Shown here: positions 35,538 to 45,770 of the stretch, piece after piece | Position numbering within the stretch: the stretch's first letter is position 1 | Layout: each line of letters begins with the position of its first letter | Assembly (NCBI RefSeq): GCF_024399335.1 | Contig: NZ_CP075339.1 | Location: 3,534,001 to 3,598,000 of the forward strand | Origin: Leucobacter aridicollis | Lineage (GTDB): Bacteria; Actinomycetota; Actinomycetes; Actinomycetales; Microbacteriaceae | DNA length: 64,000 bases | Reading direction: 5' to 3' | Made by a program: the position numbers and the translations under genes | Notes under the pieces: model-generated | The model's input: only the letters and a program-made list of their open reading frames with translations | Databases searched by the model: none | What the model was told of the DNA's origin: nothing

Positions 35538-36734
35538 CTAGCCCCGCTCCTCCGGGCGCTCCGCCGCGGCGAGGGCCTCAGCGTCGGCGACGTATCCGTC
35601 TATGTGGCGCTCGTCGACACCGTTGTAGGCCGACAGTGGGCGGATGAGCGCGTTCGACGCCGTCTGCTCCATGATGTGCGCGGTCCAGCCAGTCACGCGC
35701 GAGGCGATGAACAGCGGCGTGAACGTGAGGGTGTCGAATCCGATGAGGTTGTACGCGGGGCCCGACGGGTAGTCGAGGTTCGGGTAGATGCCTTTTCGCG
35801 ACACGAACTCCCCCTCGAGCGCGTCGTAGAGTGCAGCAACGTCAGGCCGGTCGTAGTGCTCAACGAGCGTGTCGAGCGCGGCCTTCATCGTCGGCACACG
35901 CGAGTCGCCACGCTTGTAGACCCTGTGCCCAAAGCCCATGATCTTTCGCTTTTCGGCGAGCGCCTCGTCGAGCCAAGCGGTGACCTTCTCGGCCTCGCCG
36001 ATCTCGTCGAAGATATGCATCACTGCCTCGTTTGCGCCGCCGTGGAGCGGCCCCTTCAACGCTCCGATCGCGCCGACGACCGCCGAGTAGAGGTCAGACA
36101 GCGTCGAGGTAATGACGCGCGCAGTGAAGGTTGAGGCGTTGAACGAGTGCTCGGCGTACAGGGTCATCGAGCGGTTGAACGCATCGACGACGACCTCGTC
36201 AGCTTCCTCTCCGAAGGTCATCCATAGGAAGTTCGCCGCGTAGTCGAGGTCGTCGCGTGGCTCCACGAGTTCCTCACCCCGTCGGCGCCGCTGGCCGTAG
36301 GCGACGATCGCGGGCAGCGCAGCGTAGAGCCTCACGCTCCTGGCCAGGTTCTCTTCGGGGCTGCCTGCAGCGTCAAGCACAGATCCTGACCCCGACACGT
36401 CGGATGCGCCGATGACGCTGACCGCCGTACGCACCTCGTCCATCGGGTGCGCCGCAAGCGGCAGCAGATCGATCGCTGCCTTGACGTTGGCGGCGAGCGC
36501 TCGGTGCTTGCGCTCCTCCGCCCGCAACTCGGCAAGCTGAGCATCGCTCGGCAGCTCGCCGTTCCAGAGCAGGTACGCGACGGCCTCAAATGGCTGCGTA
36601 GCCGCGAGCTCCTGCACGGGATAGCCCCGATACAGCAGGCTATTGCTCTCTGGGTTGACCTTCGAAATCGCCGTGAAATCGGCGACGACCCCGGCGAGGC
36701 CCTTCTGAATCTGTGCTGCCTGGTTCTCAGTCAC
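35538..36734 (-). CDS. prpC: 2-methylcitrate synthase / citrate synthase
   Basis: Citrate-synthase-fold enzyme of 398 aa. It condenses propionyl-CoA with oxaloacetate, as expected behind prpD and prpB. Active-site regions are YAEHSFNASTFTAR, LKGPLHGGANEAVMHIF and KIMGFGHRVYKRGDSR. The GTG start at 36734 has AGGAG at 6-7 nt. Citrate synthase activity is also usual for PrpC. Last gene of the methylcitrate operon, 44 bp after prpB. Confidence 0.92.
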   Translation of the reverse strand: MTENQAAQIQKGLAGVVADFTAISKVNPESNSLLYRGYPVQELAATQPFEAVAYLLWNGELPSDAQLAELRAEERKHRALAANVKAAIDLLPLAAHPMDEVRTAVSVIGASDVSGSGSVLDAAGSPEENLARSVRLYAALPAIVAYGQRRRRGEELVEPRDDLDYAANFLWMTFGEEADEVVVDAFNRSMTLYAEHSFNASTFTARVITSTLSDLYSAVVGAIGALKGPLHGGANEAVMHIFDEIGEAEKVTAWLDEALAEKRKIMGFGHRVYKRGDSRVPTMKAALDTLVEHYDRPDVAALYDALEGEFVSRKGIYPNLDYPSGPAYNLIGFDTLTFTPLFIASRVTGWTAHIMEQTASNALIRPLSAYNGVDERHIDGYVADAEALAAAERPEERG

Positions 36735-36778
36735 GGTAAGCTCCTTCGCTTGTGCTGCTGCGGGCGGTGAGAGCGCGG

Positions 36779-37690
36779 CTAGCGCTCCACCTCGAAATTG
36801 AACACGCTGGTGTCGAAGTGGTTGTACCCCTCGTAGTCAACCAGGTCGTAGAGGTCAGCGCGATGCTGCATCTCATCGAGCTTGGACTTCAGCGAGCCCT
36901 CCTCGATGATCGTGTCGAGCGCGCGGCCCGTCGCCCCCATCGAGATGCGGAGCATCGACACTGGCCAAATCACGATGTTCATGCCGACGTCGGCGAGCTG
37001 CTGCGTTGTGAATAGCTCGCTCTTGCCGAACTCAGTCATGTTCGCGAGCAGCGGCACGTCGACCGCGCCGCGGATCGCTTCGAACTCCTCGAGCGTGCGC
37101 ATCGCCTCGGGGAAGATCGCGTCGGCGCCGGCGTCAACGAGCGCCTTCGCGCGATCCTTCGCGAGCTCGAGGCCGTGCGGGCCGTCGGCGGTCGCGCGAA
37201 TGTCGGTGCGCGCCATGATGAGGAAGTTCTCGTCGCGCCTCGCGTCGCGCGCCGCGCGGATGCGCTTGGTCGCGGTGCCCTCGTCAACGACTGCCTTGCC
37301 ATCGAGATGGCCGCAGCGCTTCGGGTTGATCTGATCCTCGATGTGCGCGCCTGCGAGGCCCGCGTTCTCGAGCTCCTGGATCGTGCGGGCGACGTTCATC
37401 GGCTCGCCGAAGCCGGTGTCTGCGTCGATGATCGCCGGCAGATCCGTCATCCGCGCGATCTGCTCGCCGCGGCCGGCGACCTCGGTGAGCGTCGTGAGGC
37501 CAATGTCGGGCAGGCCAAGATCAGCGGCGAGCACTGCGCCCGAGATGTAGACTCCCTCGAACCCCTTCTGCTCGATCATGCGGGCTGACAGCGGGTTGAA
37601 CGCGCCTGGAAAGCGCAGCAGCTCCCCCGTAGCGAGCCGCTCGCGGAACAACCGGCGCTTCTCGGCCGGCGGTGTCTTGGAGTACAGCAT
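36779..37690 (-). CDS. prpB: methylisocitrate lyase
   Basis: Isocitrate-lyase superfamily enzyme of 303 aa. It carries the catalytic KRCGH motif (in INPKRCGHLDGK), metal residues in IDADTGFGEP and EDQ, and FPEAMRTLEEFEAI. It cleaves 2-methylisocitrate to pyruvate and succinate. The ATG at 37690 overlaps the prpD stop by one base (TAATG); an in-frame extension to 38050 lies antisense-free inside prpD and is rejected. Confidence 0.94.
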   Translation of the reverse strand: MLYSKTPPAEKRRLFRERLATGELLRFPGAFNPLSARMIEQKGFEGVYISGAVLAADLGLPDIGLTTLTEVAGRGEQIARMTDLPAIIDADTGFGEPMNVARTIQELENAGLAGAHIEDQINPKRCGHLDGKAVVDEGTATKRIRAARDARRDENFLIMARTDIRATADGPHGLELAKDRAKALVDAGADAIFPEAMRTLEEFEAIRGAVDVPLLANMTEFGKSELFTTQQLADVGMNIVIWPVSMLRISMGATGRALDTIIEEGSLKSKLDEMQHRADLYDLVDYEGYNHFDTSVFNFEVER

Positions 37691-39213
37691 TAGAAGAGTC
37701 CCTTCGGGGCGGAGGCGAGGTCGATGACGCCTGCCTTCGCAACGATGTTCAGCTCGCGCACCTCGTCGGCCGAGAGCTCGGGCAGGCGCTGCACGAGATC
37801 GAGGAATCGCTCGATCTCGGCGGGCTCGAGCACGGGCTCGGCCAGCAGACGGAACTTCGCGATGTAGTTGTCGCGGGCGAACGGTCGCGCGCCGAGCGGG
37901 TGCGCGTCTGCGACAGCGATCTCGTCGACAATCTTTGTGCCGTCGGCGAGCTCGATCTCGACGCGGCCGCCGAACGCCTTCTCGTCGGGATCCTCGGAGT
38001 GGTAGCGGCGCGTCCACTCGGCGTCCTCGGCCGTAGTGATCTTGTTCCACAGCTCGACGGTGTCGGCGCGGTGTGCGCGCTCCGGGGTGTACGAGTCGAC
38101 GTGGTGCCAGCCGCCATCCTGCAGCGCGACCGCGAAGATGTACGGGATCGAGTGGTCGAGTGTTTCACGTGAAGCATTCGGGTCGTACTTCTGCGGGTCG
38201 TTCGCGCCCGAGCCGATGACGTAGTGCGTGTGGTGGCTCGTGTGCAGCACGACGCTCTTCACGTTCGCGACGTCGAGCAGCTCCGGGTGCTCGCCGTGCA
38301 GCTTGCGGGCGAGGTCGATCCAGGCCTGCGCCTGGTACTCGGCCGAGTGCTCCTTTGTATAGCTGTCGAGGATCGCCCGCTTCGGCTCACCCTTCGCAGG
38401 CAGCGGCACGGCGTACTTCGCGTCGGGGCCGTCAAGCATCCAGGCGATAACACCGTCCTCGCCTTCGTAGATCGGGCTCGGCGAGGTCTGACCGCGCATC
38501 GCGCGATCCACCGCCTCAACCGCCATCTTGCCGGCGAACGCGGGAGCGTGCGCCTTCCAGGTCGAAATCTCGCCCTTGCGCGACTGACGCGTCGCGGTGG
38601 TCGTGTGCAGGCCCTGGGCTACAGCCTGGTAAATCGTCTCGGTGTCGAGGCCGAGCAGCGTGCCGATGCCGGCGGCGGCCGACGGGCCGATGTGCGCGAC
38701 GTGGTCGATCTTATGCTTGTGCAGGCAGATCGCGCGCACGAGGTCCATCTGGATCTCGTAGCCGGTTGCGATCGCACGAACGAGCGCTCGGCCGTCCTTG
38801 CCAACGTGCTGCGCGACAGCGAGGATCGGCGGGATATTGTCGCCTGGGTGCGAGTACTCGGCCGCGAGGAACGTGTCGTGGTAGTCGAGCTCGCGCACTG
38901 CAACGCCATTCGCCCAGGCCGCCCACTCGGGGCTCGTGCGCTCGGCGTCAAGGCCGAACACCGAGGCCCCCTTGCCGCCTGTGGAGACAGGGTGGCTGAG
39001 CGCCTGCGCACGGGAGGCGACGATGGGGCCGCGCGTGAGCGAAGCTGCGGCGACCGAGGCGTTGTCGATGATGCGGTTGATGATCATGTCGAGCACGTCG
39101 GCGTCGACCTCGACGGGGTCGACGGCGACCTCGGCGATCTTCCAAGCGAGCTGGTCTTCACGCTCAAGCGTCTCTTCGCTCTTGTATACGCGAACGTTGT
39201 GAATGACAGTCAT
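37690..39213 (-). CDS. prpD: 2-methylcitrate dehydratase
   Basis: MmgE/PrpD-family dehydratase of 507 aa. Visible landmarks are [75 protein letters not shown] and [15 protein letters not shown]. It dehydrates 2-methylcitrate to methylaconitate, or directly allows formation of 2-methylisocitrate with aconitase. Its ATG overlaps the stop of the gntR gene by 4 nt. Confidence 0.94.
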   Translation of the reverse strand: MTVIHNVRVYKSEETLEREDQLAWKIAEVAVDPVEVDADVLDMIINRIIDNASVAAASLTRGPIVASRAQALSHPVSTGGKGASVFGLDAERTSPEWAAWANGVAVRELDYHDTFLAAEYSHPGDNIPPILAVAQHVGKDGRALVRAIATGYEIQMDLVRAICLHKHKIDHVAHIGPSAAAGIGTLLGLDTETIYQAVAQGLHTTTATRQSRKGEISTWKAHAPAFAGKMAVEAVDRAMRGQTSPSPIYEGEDGVIAWMLDGPDAKYAVPLPAKGEPKRAILDSYTKEHSAEYQAQAWIDLARKLHGEHPELLDVANVKSVVLHTSHHTHYVIGSGANDPQKYDPNASRETLDHSIPYIFAVALQDGGWHHVDSYTPERAHRADTVELWNKITTAEDAEWTRRYHSEDPDEKAFGGRVEIELADGTKIVDEIAVADAHPLGARPFARDNYIAKFRLLAEPVLEPAEIERFLDLVQRLPELSADEVRELNIVAKAGVIDLASAPKGLF

Positions 39214-39899
39214 AGTGTTGTCCCTTCAGACGGTGATGCTGTGCTGTGGATGTCGCCACTCACACCGGAGGTACCGAGCGACGCAAGAATCGCGGCGAGC
39301 GCGTTATGCAGGTGAACGTGTGTGGCGTGGGCCGCGAGCTCGCCGTCGCCGGCTGCGATTGCCCGGGCGATAAGCGTGTGCTCGGCGACCGAGGCTTGAA
39401 GTCTCGCGCGGTTGTCGCGTGCGAGCCGTCGGGCGCGGGCGAGGTGCGTGCGGATCGTGCGGAGCGCACTCGTGAAGTACTGGTTGTCGACGGCCTCGTC
39501 GAGCGCGGCATCGAAGCGGGCGATGAGCTCATAATAGGAATCAGCCGCCACTTCCCCGCTCTCGGGGTGGGCCGCCGCAAACGCATCGGCGAGCTCGCCA
39601 AACACAGCAGGATCACCCTTCGCGGCCGCAATCCTCGCGGTGTTCTCCTCAAGCGCGCGCCTGACCTCGAACAGTGCCCGGATGTCATCGGCTTCAAAGT
39701 CGGAGACGACAGTAACGCGCGGCGAGAGCTGGGCGGCGAGCCCATTCGAGATGAGCCTACCAATAGCCTCGCGGGCCGGCGTACGGCTCACGCCGAGGCG
39801 GGCCGCCTGCTCAACCTCACCGAGAACGGTCCCGGGCGCGAGCGCACCGCGCTGGATCTCCTCAAGGAGGGTCGCATACGCCCGATCGCTAGCTCGCAC
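39210..39899 (-). CDS. GntR-family FCD regulator of the methylcitrate operon
   Basis: FCD-type regulator of 229 aa and first gene of gntR-prpD-prpB-prpC. The winged helix is [31 protein letters not shown], and the FCD domain includes [14 protein letters not shown] and [28 protein letters not shown]. The GTG start at 39899 lies downstream of two candidate operators. Location inside the operon strongly suggests that it senses a propionate-derived metabolite and represses its own transcript. Confidence 0.88.
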   Translation of the reverse strand: MRASDRAYATLLEEIQRGALAPGTVLGEVEQAARLGVSRTPAREAIGRLISNGLAAQLSPRVTVVSDFEADDIRALFEVRRALEENTARIAAAKGDPAVFGELADAFAAAHPESGEVAADSYYELIARFDAALDEAVDNQYFTSALRTIRTHLARARRLARDNRARLQASVAEHTLIARAIAAGDGELAAHATHVHLHNALAAILASLGTSGVSGDIHSTASPSEGTTL

Positions 39900-39942
39900 G
39901 ACTCACCTCCGGTCACGACGCTTCAGTGCCGCCATCAGCTAG

Positions 39943-40010
39943 CGTATACACTCACGGGAGAAAAAGCGACCCCTGGTTCTCTTTAGTTCCAAGAATGCAT
40001 ACATTCTTGG
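39943..40010. promoter_or_regulatory. candidate operators of the prp regulator
   Basis: A palindrome with 9-bp perfect arms CCAAGAATG and CATTCTTGG around CATA lies at 39989-40010. A second symmetric core, GTATAC in AGCGTATACACT, lies at about 39942-39953, nearer the gene. Both share the TAC/GTA steps common in FCD-type sites. The spacing suggests one upstream and one start-proximal site. Confidence 0.6.
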
Positions 40011-40131
40011 CGCGTTGGTTATTGATTGGCAACGGCCCAGCAGCAGCTATCGCTACGGATTGACGTAGTTCAGGCGCCCAAACTGCGCCAATCCACAGAG
40101 AGCGCGGCGGGGAATGAAGTGTTCGGCCGGG

Positions 40132-41079
40132 TCAGCCGACGAGGCCATTGTCCTTGAGCCAGCCGGCGGCAATCTTCGCGGCCGGCGCCTGGTCCTGTGC
40201 GGACTTCGCTCCGAGCTGCTGCAGGTCCTCTGCGGTCAGCGCCGCGGAGACCTTATCAATGATGGCCGCAGCGTCTGCGTCCACCTTGTCGGAGACCACG
40301 GGCACCACGTGCGACGCGAGGAACAGCCCCTCCGGATCGGCGAGCACCACGAGGTCGCCGTCCGCGAAAACAGGGTCGGCCGAGTAGAGATCAACAATCT
40401 GCACCTGGCCGTCGCGCAGCGCCTTCACCGTGAGAGGCCCGCCCGAATCTTCAATGGGGGTGAAGGACACATCGACACCGTAGACGTCCTTGAGTCCTGT
40501 CGGACCGTAGGGGCGCTTCTCGAGTTCGGAGTTTCCGCCAAGGGTGAGATTCTCAACGCCAGCGAGGTCACCGATCTCGGTGAGATCGTGCTGCTTCGCA
40601 AACTCACTCGTCACGACATACGAATCCTGGTCGGAGGCCTCGGACTGTGCGAGCAGCCGCAGCCCGTCCGGCAGCGCAGTCTCGAGGGCGCTGTATACCT
40701 CGTCGGCCGAAGTCGCCGTCGCGTCGGCGTCGAGATACTGCAAGAGGTTGCCCGTGTACTCGGGGAACACGTCGATGGACCCGGCCTCGATCTCGGGCAT
40801 GTAGACCTCGCGCTGACCGATGCGCAGCTGGCGGTCAACCGTGAACCCGCCGTCTTCGAGTGCTTGCGCGTAGAGTTCGGCGACGATCTCGTTGGAGTAG
40901 TAGTCCTGCGAGCCGACGACGAGCGTCTGGTTTGCGCCACCGTCGCTCCCGGAGCCCCCGGCCCCCTCCCCCTCGTCGAGCGGGTCGGCTGCCGCGCACG
41001 CGGAAAGCAGTGTCACCCCCGCGAGTGCGAGCGCGGCGAGCGCTCCGATCCGTCGTGGTGTGCGTGATGGTGTGTGCAT
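40132..41079 (-). CDS. glycine betaine/choline ABC transporter substrate-binding lipoprotein
   Basis: OpuAC/ProX-family lipoprotein of 315 aa with lipobox LSAC. The fold is seen in VVGSQDYYSNEIVAELYAQALED, IEAGSIDVFPEYTGNLLQYL and DSGGPLTVKALRDGQVQIVDLYSADP, which frames the betaine-type aromatic pocket. It is the last gene of the operon, 52 bp after the second permease. The exact osmolyte is not predictable. Confidence 0.9.
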   Translation of the reverse strand: MHTPSRTPRRIGALAALALAGVTLLSACAAADPLDEGEGAGGSGSDGGANQTLVVGSQDYYSNEIVAELYAQALEDGGFTVDRQLRIGQREVYMPEIEAGSIDVFPEYTGNLLQYLDADATATSADEVYSALETALPDGLRLLAQSEASDQDSYVVTSEFAKQHDLTEIGDLAGVENLTLGGNSELEKRPYGPTGLKDVYGVDVSFTPIEDSGGPLTVKALRDGQVQIVDLYSADPVFADGDLVVLADPEGLFLASHVVPVVSDKVDADAAAIIDKVSAALTAEDLQQLGAKSAQDQAPAAKIAAGWLKDNGLVG

Positions 41080-41131
41080 CTTCGTCTCCCAATCAGGTTG
41101 TTGCAGTTGCGGTGGTGAACTTCGTGGCGGG

Positions 41132-41875
41132 TCAGTCTGTCAGGTGTTGCGCGAGTCGGTCGGCCGTTTCAGGGCCAGTGGGCGAGCTCCCAGCTGCGCT
41201 TTCCATGGCGGTGCCTCGCGCTGTCAGACGTGCGGCTGCGGCGCGCTGCAACGTGGCGAGCAGGATCTCGAGGATGAGCGCGAGCGCGATGACGAGGAGC
41301 GCGGCGCCGAGCATCTGCCCGTAGTCGCGGGTCTTCAGGCCGGTGAAGAGGTACCTGCCAAGACCGACGTCAGCCGTGTACGCGGCGAGCGTCGCCGTCG
41401 CGACGACCTGTAGCACCGCCGCACGTACTCCGCCAATAATGACAGGCAGTGCCAGCGGCACCTCGACCTGCCAAATCACCTGCGCGGGCCGCATCCCGAT
41501 TGCACGTGCGGCTTGGGATGTCTCACTTGGAACCGCCTGCACGCCAGAGTAGGCTCCCGCAAGCAGCGATGGGATCGCGAGTACAACGAGCGCAATGAGC
41601 GGCGCCGAGAGTCCGATCCCAAACCACAGCGCGCACACCGTGAGCACGCCGAGCGTCGGCAGCGCCCTGGCGGCCCCCGTGACCGCGCCGATCGCGCCGA
41701 CGCCGCGTCGAGTATGGCCGATGAGCACCCCAGTTGGAAGCGCGATGAGTGCCGCGATCCCGACGGCGAATACGGACACCCAGAGGTGTTCGCCGATGCG
41801 GGCCGGGATGCCGCTGGCGCCCACCCAGTTCGCACCGTCGGCGAGCCAGGCGAACGCGTCCGCGAAGAGCTTCAT
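41132..41875 (-). CDS. osmoprotectant ABC transporter permease (second)
   Basis: BPD_transp_1 permease of 247 aa with five to six helices and the EAA-like loop QAARAIGMRPAQVIWQVEVPLALPVIIGGVRAA. It starts at ATG 41875, overlapping the first permease stop by ATGA. The C-terminal 40 residues form a polar tail. It forms a heterodimeric channel with the first permease. Confidence 0.88.
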   Translation of the reverse strand: MKLFADAFAWLADGANWVGASGIPARIGEHLWVSVFAVGIAALIALPTGVLIGHTRRGVGAIGAVTGAARALPTLGVLTVCALWFGIGLSAPLIALVVLAIPSLLAGAYSGVQAVPSETSQAARAIGMRPAQVIWQVEVPLALPVIIGGVRAAVLQVVATATLAAYTADVGLGRYLFTGLKTRDYGQMLGAALLVIALALILEILLATLQRAAAARLTARGTAMESAAGSSPTGPETADRLAQHLTD

Positions 41876-42510
41876 GCCGCCACCTTCCGCCAAGGCGTGA
41901 GCACGCGGCCGAGCAGCAGCAGCAGCCCGTCAAGGACGAGCGCGAGCACGATCGTCGCGACAATGCCCGTCAGCACCTCGCCGAATATCCCGCGCTGGAA
42001 CCCGTCGGTGAGGAGCGTCCCCAGGCTCGAGACGCCGATCAACGCCCCAACAGTGACGAGGCTGATCGTCGACACCGCGACAACCCGCACCCCTGCGAGG
42101 ATGACCGGAAGCGCGAGCGGCAGGTCGACACGCCAGAAAACCGAGATGCGCGAGAACCCGATCGCGAGCGAGGCGTCACGCACTGTCGTGTCGACCGATG
42201 CAAAGCCGTCAGCTGCGCTCCGGACAAGCAGTGCGACGCCATAGAGGGTGAGGGCGATGATCATGTTCGCGTCAGATCGCAGGGGAACCCCGACAAGCGC
42301 TGGGATGATGATCAGCAGTGGCAAGGCCGGAATCGCGTACAGCAGCGTCGCGACGCTCGAGAGCGCCCCACCGAACTTGCCGTACCTAAACGCGAGCCGC
42401 CCGATCGGGATCGCGATGAGGGTCGCGAGCAGGATCGCTGGGAGGCTCAGCTGCAGGTGGGCCCAGGCGAGGTCAATCACCTGCGGCCAGTTCTGCATGA
42501 GCCACTTCAC
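41872..42510 (-). CDS. osmoprotectant ABC transporter permease (first)
   Basis: BPD_transp_1 permease of 212 aa typical of OpuCB/OpuCD: HLQLSLPAILLATLIAIPIG and the EAA loop VRDASLAIGFSRISVFWRVDLPLALPVILAGVRV. It starts at a GTG (42510) overlapping the ATPase stop by GTGA. It works with the downstream permease and binding lipoprotein. Confidence 0.88.
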   Translation of the reverse strand: MKWLMQNWPQVIDLAWAHLQLSLPAILLATLIAIPIGRLAFRYGKFGGALSSVATLLYAIPALPLLIIIPALVGVPLRSDANMIIALTLYGVALLVRSAADGFASVDTTVRDASLAIGFSRISVFWRVDLPLALPVILAGVRVVAVSTISLVTVGALIGVSSLGTLLTDGFQRGIFGEVLTGIVATIVLALVLDGLLLLLGRVLTPWRKVAA

Positions 42511-43334
42511 TGCTCGATCACTCCGAGTGGTCTCCCGGCCGTGTCAAACACGATCCGTTTGCCATCGATCTCTCTCGTGGTGAGTTTGCGTGCCTCGGGT
42601 TGCCCGTCTGGGGTCTCCGTTCCGATGAAGTTGCGTACGAAATCGTCCGCGGGGCTCGCGAGAATATCTGCCGGTGTACCGCACTGGGCGACCTCGCCAC
42701 CAGCGCGCAGCACAACGACCTCATCTCCGAGCCTGAAGGCTTCATCGATGTCGTGGGTCACGAACAGAATCGTTTTGCCGAGCTCGCGCTGCAGTCTGCC
42801 GAGCTCAGCCTGTAGCTCGCGCCGCACGATCGGGTCGACCGCCCCAAACGGCTCGTCCATCAGCAAGATGTTTGGATCAGGCACGAGGGCGCGAGCGACT
42901 CCGACGCGTTGCTGCTGCCCGCCCGAGAGCTGCGCCGGAAAACGTCGCCCGAGGTCGGCGCTCAAGCCCACACGTTCGAGCATCTCGTTCGCGAGAGCGC
43001 GTGCTTTTGCCTTCGGGGTGCCGTTCAAGACAGCGACTGTCGCCACATTGTCGAGCACCGAGCGGTGCGGAAGCAGCCCGCCCTGCTGCAACACGTAGCC
43101 GATCGAGCGCCGCAGTCTGACAGGGTCTGTCGCCGAGACGTCTTGGTCATCGATCCACACAGTTCCGCTCGTCGGGTCGACCATGCGGTTCACCATGCGC
43201 AGCAGCGTGGTTTTGCCGCTTCCTGAGGAGCCGACAAACACCGTCGTCTGGTGCGACGGAATTGTCAGCGAGAACTCCCCGACCGCCCGCGTGCCGTCGG
43301 GATACGTCTTGGTGACAGCATCGAATCGAATCAT
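42507..43334 (-). CDS. osmoprotectant ABC transporter ATPase
   Basis: ABC ATPase of 275 aa with GSSGSGKTT (Walker A), LSGGQQQRVGVARAL and LLMDEPFGAVDP, plus THDIDEAFRLGDE, characteristic of ProV/OpuCA. Unlike many OpuCA proteins it has no tandem CBS domains after about residue 240, so salt gating through CBS is not expected. First gene of the four-gene osmoprotectant operon. Confidence 0.9.
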   Translation of the reverse strand: MIRFDAVTKTYPDGTRAVGEFSLTIPSHQTTVFVGSSGSGKTTLLRMVNRMVDPTSGTVWIDDQDVSATDPVRLRRSIGYVLQQGGLLPHRSVLDNVATVAVLNGTPKAKARALANEMLERVGLSADLGRRFPAQLSGGQQQRVGVARALVPDPNILLMDEPFGAVDPIVRRELQAELGRLQRELGKTILFVTHDIDEAFRLGDEVVVLRAGGEVAQCGTPADILASPADDFVRNFIGTETPDGQPEARKLTTREIDGKRIVFDTAGRPLGVIEQ

Positions 43335-43440
43335 CCGCTACCACCCCCCAAGGTTCGTCGGGTGCTGATGCACCCCGGTTGGAACTGTGCCCAAACCTAG
43401 CACCCGCCCCCGACAAACCGAGCTGAAAATCAGGTAAAAG

Positions 43441-44202
43441 CTACTTCGGTCCCATGCGAAGGGCGCCGTCCATGCGGATGGTCTCGCCGTTCAGGTAGTC
43501 GTGTTCGGCAATCATCACGACAAGCTGCGCGAACTCGTCAGGCCGGGCGAGCCGCGCCGGGAACGGGACCGAAGCCGACAGTGAGGCGTTGACTTCCGGG
43601 CCAAGCGCTTCGAGCAGAGGCGTCGCCACGATGCCCGGAGCGATCGTGTTCACGCGAATGCCGTTGCGGGCAAGGTCGCGCGCGGCAGTGATGCCCATGC
43701 CGACAACTGCGCCCTTCGAAGCGGCGTACGCAATCTGCCCGATCTGTCCCTCGTACGCCGCGACCGATGCCGTGTTCACGATGAGGCCACGCTGGCCCGA
43801 CTCGTCAACCGCGTCCTGCTCAGCCATGATCTCGGCCGCGAGGCGCAGCACGTTGAAGGTGCCAGTGACATTGATATCAAGCGTGCGCTTGAACGTCTCG
43901 AGATCGTGCACACCCTTCGACGAAAGGATACGCTTCGCCGGCGCAATGCCCGCGCAGTTCACGACGAGGCGGATCGGAGGCTCGCCAGCGTGCAGCTTCA
44001 GCGCTGCAGCGACATCCTCCTCGCTCGTCACGTCGGCAGCGACGTAGCGAACTCCAGGCGCGGGCTCCCCCGCCTTTTCAATCGAAGCCGCGAGATCGAG
44101 GCCGACGACGGTTGCTCCTCGACTTGCGAGGAGCGCGGCAGTCGCCGCCCCCAACCCCGATGCCGCACCGGTAATGACTGCGGTAGTTTCTTCAAGCTGC
44201 AT
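43441..44202 (-). CDS. short-chain dehydrogenase, 3-hydroxyacyl-CoA dehydrogenase type II-like
   Basis: Classical SDR of 253 aa: NAD motif TGAASGLGAATA, NCAGIAP, catalytic Ser in NTASVAAYEG and YAASKGAVVGM. The closest named type is the HSD17B10-like 3-hydroxyacyl-CoA (2-methyl-3-hydroxybutyryl-CoA) dehydrogenase, which would fit the branched-chain degradation genes upstream on the same strand. The ATG at 44202 is chosen over an extension without homology. Confidence 0.86.
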   Translation of the reverse strand: MQLEETTAVITGAASGLGAATAALLASRGATVVGLDLAASIEKAGEPAPGVRYVAADVTSEEDVAAALKLHAGEPPIRLVVNCAGIAPAKRILSSKGVHDLETFKRTLDINVTGTFNVLRLAAEIMAEQDAVDESGQRGLIVNTASVAAYEGQIGQIAYAASKGAVVGMGITAARDLARNGIRVNTIAPGIVATPLLEALGPEVNASLSASVPFPARLARPDEFAQLVVMIAEHDYLNGETIRMDGALRMGPK

Positions 44203-44345
44203 AGTGCTTCCTCGTCTCTCGGCCGCCATGGCCGTCACGATCGGCGCGCTCCACAATTCACTTCGGAGCGGCACAGGTGTTCACGCTGTACAGCCGATCC
44301 TAGGCGCATCGGGTGCGCCACCGTGCACAGTCTCGCGGCTGAGCA

Positions 44346-45689
44346 CTAGTCAAGCAGCAGCGCAGGCTCCTCGAGCACCGAGGCGACGTCGGCGACAAAA
44401 CGAGAAATCACGTCGCCGTCAACAACGCGGTGGTCGAACGATCCACCGACTGTCGTCACCATCCGTGGCCGCACCTGGCCGTCGACAACCCAAGGCTTTT
44501 CCTTGATGGTGCCCATCGCCATGATTGCGACCTCGCCAGGGTTCAAGATTGGCGTGCCGAAATCCATCCCAAATACGCCGATGTTCGTCAGGGTGATAGT
44601 GCCCTGTTGCATCTCCTCGGGCTTCGTGCGGCCCTCGCGCGCAGTGATTGTGAGCTGCTCGATGGCCTGGGCGAGCTCCCGCAAGCTGAGCTCCTGGGCC
44701 TCCTTGATGTTCGGCACGATGAGCCCGCGCGGGGTCGCAGCGGCGATACCGAGGTTCACGAAGTGGTGGCGGATGATTTCGGTCTCGGTGAAAGTCGAGT
44801 TGATTTCGGGGTTTCGGCGAATCGCCCACAGCATCGCCTTCGCGAAGATGAGAAGCGGCGACACCTTAATTCCGGCGAAGTCTGTCGAGGTCTTCAGACG
44901 CCGCACAAACTCCATCGTGCGCGTCGCGTCGACGTCGGTGAAGACGCCAACGTGGGGCGCCTCGAACGCGCTCGTCACCATTGCCTTCGCGATCTGCTTG
45001 CGCATGCCCTTGAGCGGGATCCGCTCCTCGCGAACTGCAGGCACCTCAGGCGTTGAAAGGTTGCGGAACAGGCTCGCCTGCGACCCATGGCGCACCACGT
45101 CGTCGCGGAGGATCTCGCCACCAATTCCCGTGCCTGAGACCTCAGTGAGGTCGACGCCGAGATCCTTCGCGAGCTTCCGGATCGGGGGCTTCGCGATCAC
45201 CGGCGACGCAGCGGCGACTGGAATCGGAGGCGTCGACAGCAGCGGCTCGCCCCCACTCCGGCGTCGCGAACGGACCTTGCCGGCGGTGCCATACCCCACC
45301 AGCACCGCACCGCCCTCATCGTCGGCGGCTGCGCCAGGTTCGGCGGGCTTCGCCGACGCGCCTGACGGGGCCGGAGCAGCCGGCGTCGCGGGAGCAGCCT
45401 CGGCGGGCTTCGCCGGCGCGTCCGCACCGGGATCCTGATCCGCTGCGCCCTCGGCCCGCACGCGCATGATCGGCTGACCGACCGGGACAGTCTCCCCCAC
45501 CTCGGCGAGGAGCTCCGTGACGACGCCCGTGAACGGCGACGGCAACTCGACGAGCGACTTGGCGGTCTCGATCTCACAGATCACCTGATTGAGCACGACC
45601 GTGTCGCCAGGCGCGACCTGCCAGATGACAATCTCTGCCTCGGTGAGGCCTTCACCGACATCGGGAAGGGGGAACGTCATGTCGCTCAT
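44346..45689 (-). CDS. bkdC: branched-chain 2-oxoacid dehydrogenase E2 (dihydrolipoyl acyltransferase)
   Basis: E2 of 447 aa. A single lipoyl domain (lysine in [12 protein letters not shown]) is followed by an Ala/Pro linker, a peripheral-subunit-binding domain ([31 protein letters not shown]) and the catalytic acyltransferase domain ending in [17 protein letters not shown]. It transfers branched acyl groups to CoA. It lies 81 bp after E1 beta; no E3 gene is in the window, so dihydrolipoyl dehydrogenase is shared from elsewhere. Confidence 0.93.
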   Translation of the reverse strand: MSDMTFPLPDVGEGLTEAEIVIWQVAPGDTVVLNQVICEIETAKSLVELPSPFTGVVTELLAEVGETVPVGQPIMRVRAEGAADQDPGADAPAKPAEAAPATPAAPAPSGASAKPAEPGAAADDEGGAVLVGYGTAGKVRSRRRSGGEPLLSTPPIPVAAASPVIAKPPIRKLAKDLGVDLTEVSGTGIGGEILRDDVVRHGSQASLFRNLSTPEVPAVREERIPLKGMRKQIAKAMVTSAFEAPHVGVFTDVDATRTMEFVRRLKTSTDFAGIKVSPLLIFAKAMLWAIRRNPEINSTFTETEIIRHHFVNLGIAAATPRGLIVPNIKEAQELSLRELAQAIEQLTITAREGRTKPEEMQQGTITLTNIGVFGMDFGTPILNPGEVAIMAMGTIKEKPWVVDGQVRPRMVTTVGGSFDHRVVDGDVISRFVADVASVLEEPALLLD

Positions 45690-45770
45690 CGAAGGCTCCT
45701 TTGGGTTGCTTCGTGGTCAGTAATTGTGTTCGTCCCGACGTGCGGGCAGGGGTGCGGCCGCGGCGGACCG

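Noticed and set aside
38224..39315. A 363-codon plus-strand ORF
   Set aside because: It lies opposite prpD, whose family signatures are complete.
43360..43375. Short GGGTGC-TGAT-GCACCC hairpin after the SDR/before the osmoprotectant ATPase
   Set aside because: Only a 6-bp stem without a U-run; too weak to call a terminator.
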